A stretch of DNA of 7,368 nt from Pseudomonadota bacterium (GTDB lineage: Bacteria; Pseudomonadota; Alphaproteobacteria; Acetobacterales; Acetobacteraceae), in NCBI GenBank assembly GCA_021808185.1, contig JAKBCB010000175.1:1-7368 (forward strand), given 5' to 3'. Position 1 is the stretch's first letter, and every line of letters begins with the position of its first letter. The translations under genes and the position numbers were made by a program. Shown piece after piece: positions 5,739 to 7,368 of the stretch. The notes beneath the pieces are model-generated. The model saw only the letters and a list, made by a program, of their open reading frames with translations. It made no database searches and was not told the DNA's origin.

Positions 5739-6854
5739 ATGGTCAGGCGGCCGTCTCCGCGCGCCCGCGCGGCACAATGGGTGCTGTTGCTGGCAGTGGT
5801 GGCGGCCGCCTGGTACGTCGGCGCGAACGCGGCCGAAAACCTGGCGGCCCGCCAGATGAGCGTGGGCTTCGCCTTCCTGGGCGACACCGCCAATTTCGAC
5901 ATCCCGTTCAAGCTGATCGCTTGGCAGGACAGCGACACCTACGCGCGGGCGCTGCTGGTCTGCACGCTGAACACGCTGCTGGTGTCCGGCATGGCGATCG
6001 TCACGGCGACGCTGCTCGGGCTGCTTGTCGGCATCATGCGTCTGTCCGCCAACTGGCTCGTGCGCAGCATCGCGCTTGTGTTCGTCGAGATGGTGCGGAA
6101 CACGCCGATGCTGGTGCAGATCGTCTTCTGGTACATCGCGGTGTTGCAGACACTGCCAAATCCACGGCAGAGCATCCCGCTGCCCGGCGGCTTGTTGCTG
6201 AACATTCGCGGGCTGTATCTGCCGAATTTATACGCGCGCCCGTACGCGGGCGTGCTGGTGCTGGCGGCGCTGGCGCTGCTGGTGGCAACGCCGCTGGTGT
6301 GGCGGCGCGCGGTGCGCGGCCGGCCGCTGGGCGCGCGGGCGCTGGCCCTGCCGGTGCTGGCGGCGCTGCTGCTGGCGGGCGGGGTCGAGCGGGTCGAGTT
6401 TCCGGCGATGCGCGGCTTCAACATCGCCGGCGGCACGCAACTGCCGCCGGAACTCGCCGCCGTGTGGGCGGGGCTGTCGATCTACGGCGCGGCCTTCATC
6501 GCCGAGATCGTGCGCGCCTCGATTCTCTCCGTGCCGAAGGGCCAGCGGGAGGCGGCGCTGAGCCTGGGGTTGAAGCCTGGGCAGGTGATGTTCCGCGTGG
6601 TGCTGCCGCAGGCGCTGCGGGTGATGGTGCCGCCGCTGACCAGCCAGTACCTGAACATCATCAAAAGCAGCTCGCTGGGCGCGGCTGTCGCCTATCCGGA
6701 GCTGTTCCAGATCTTCGCCGGCACCGTGCTGAACCAGTCCGGGCGGGAGATCGAGACCATCGTCATCCTGATGGCGATTTTCCTCTGTATCAGCCTGCTG
6801 ACCTCGACGTTCATGAATTGGTACAATCGCCACGTCGCATTGGTGGAGCGCTGA
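5739..6854 (+). CDS. aapQ: Amino-acid ABC transporter permease (AapQ/BztB-like)
   Basis: This 371-residue inner-membrane protein is one half of the membrane channel of a polar amino-acid uptake transporter. Hydrophobic segments lie near residues 12-30, 75-100, 107-138, 169-187, 200-214, 240-260 and 340-358. The conserved VEMVRNTPMLVQIVFWYIAVLQTLP (core 116-135) and the cytoplasmic EAA loop (EIVRASILSVPKGQREAALSLGL, core 256-278) identify the HisM/GlnP-type permease family; the EAA loop contacts the ATPase. The long stretch between the two (about 140-235) is typical of AapQ/BztB and separates it from ordinary 220-residue permeases. The start at 5739 has only a weak AGGG 12 nt upstream, so translation may depend on the preceding gene, whose stop is 22 nt away. 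Its stop TGA overlaps the next ATG by one base (TGATG), indicating translational coupling. Confidence 0.94.
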   Translation: MVRRPSPRARAAQWVLLLAVVAAAWYVGANAAENLAARQMSVGFAFLGDTANFDIPFKLIAWQDSDTYARALLVCTLNTLLVSGMAIVTATLLGLLVGIMRLSANWLVRSIALVFVEMVRNTPMLVQIVFWYIAVLQTLPNPRQSIPLPGGLLLNIRGLYLPNLYARPYAGVLVLAALALLVATPLVWRRAVRGRPLGARALALPVLAALLLAGGVERVEFPAMRGFNIAGGTQLPPELAAVWAGLSIYGAAFIAEIVRASILSVPKGQREAALSLGLKPGQVMFRVVLPQALRVMVPPLTSQYLNIIKSSSLGAAVAYPELFQIFAGTVLNQSGREIETIVILMAIFLCISLLTSTFMNWYNRHVALVER

Positions 6855-7368
6855 TGTCGGGACAAGGAACGTCGCTGCGCCGTCTGGGCGGCGCCTTGAT
6901 GTGGCCGCCGCGCGAGCCGGGCGCGCCGTGGCTGCCGGCCGATTGGGCGCGGCGCAACCTGTTCGGATCGTGGTTCAATACGCTGCTCACGCTCGCGGTG
7001 CTGGCGGGGCTTGCGCTGATCCTGCCACCGCTGGTGCGCTGGACGATCACGGATGCCACGATCTCCGGCATCTCGCGTGCCGCCTGCGTGGGCGATGGCG
7101 CGTGCTGGACGTTCATCCGCATGCGGCTGCCGACCTTCTTCTTCGGCCGCTATCCGGAGCCGGAACGCTGGCGCATCGCCGCGGCACTGCTGGTGGTGGG
7201 CGGCTGCGCCGTCCCGGTGCTGCGCGAGCATGTGCGCCATCGCGCGCTGTGGGTGCTGCTGCTGCTGACCGCGGCCCCGGCGCTGGCCGGCGTGCTGCTG
7301 GTGGGTGGCGTGGCCGGGCTGCCCTTCGAGGACACGAGCCTGTGGGGCGGGCTGCTGCTGGACGTGGT
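6854..7368 (+). CDS. aapM: Amino-acid ABC transporter permease (AapM/BztC-like), 3' end outside window
   Basis: The reading frame opens at the ATG overlapping the previous stop and stays open for 171 codons to the window edge, so only the N-terminal part is present. GGAG lies 5 nt before the ATG, inside the preceding gene. The protein shows the AapM/BztC N-terminal signature: WARRNLFGSWFNTLLTL (31-47) leading into a first membrane segment (about 41-60), ACVGDGACWTF (77-87) with its cysteine pair, FFFGRYPEPERWR (95-107), hydrophobic segments at about 108-122 and 132-153, and TSLWGGLLLDV at the edge. The permease EAA loop should lie further downstream. It is expected to pair with the preceding permease as a heterodimer. 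The ATPase gene (aapP/bztD) would be the expected next gene, but it is not visible. Confidence 0.92.
   Translation, partial: MSGQGTSLRRLGGALMWPPREPGAPWLPADWARRNLFGSWFNTLLTLAVLAGLALILPPLVRWTITDATISGISRAACVGDGACWTFIRMRLPTFFFGRYPEPERWRIAAALLVVGGCAVPVLREHVRHRALWVLLLLTAAPALAGVLLVGGVAGLPFEDTSLWGGLLLDV

Noticed and set aside
4721..5938. A 405-codon minus-strand frame opposite the binding-protein gene
   Set aside because: It is antisense to a gene with a clear signal peptide and family motifs, its translation is Arg/Ala/His-rich, and it crosses the binding-protein/permease junction.

Overview
The window is very GC-rich (about 70% by eye), with strong G/C preference at third codon positions. It holds six protein-coding genes in two divergent blocks. 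Gene content, a CTCCC/GGGAG intergenic repeat and an Aap/Bzt-type amino-acid transporter suggest a high-GC alphaproteobacterium, perhaps Rhodospirillales/Acetobacteraceae. That placement is an inference from style; there is no rRNA or marker gene to prove it.

Left block, minus strand, read right to left: (i) an RraA-like / HMG-aldolase-family protein (4472 to 3807); (ii) a 319-nt spacer with a large G/C inverted repeat and weak promoter-like signals; (iii) a hydantoinase/5-oxoprolinase A-type ATPase (3487 to 1493) with no HyuB partner in view; (iv) an amidase-signature hydrolase with an intact Lys-cisSer-Ser triad (1438 to 32). A short repeat of the same family as the spacer repeat lies directly after the amidase stop, at the window edge.

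Right block, plus strand: a periplasmic amino-acid-binding protein (4670-5716), a long inner-membrane permease (5739-6854), and a second permease that runs off the window (from 6854). They match the first three genes of a general/polar L-amino-acid ABC transporter (aapJQM/bztABC order). The ATPase (aapP/bztD) would be expected just beyond the right edge. The 197-nt gap at 4473-4669 separates the blocks and holds a good minus-strand promoter candidate.

Working model (inference): the transporter imports an amino acid or amino-acid-like compound, possibly amidated or cyclic. The amidase and the HyuA-like ATPase open or hydrolyse amide bonds, and the RraA-like protein cleaves or decarboxylates a resulting 2-oxo acid. 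The binding protein departs from the usual AapJ pattern at two expected ligand-contact segments, so its ligand may not be an ordinary amino acid. No regulator, transposase, tRNA, rRNA or CRISPR array was seen.
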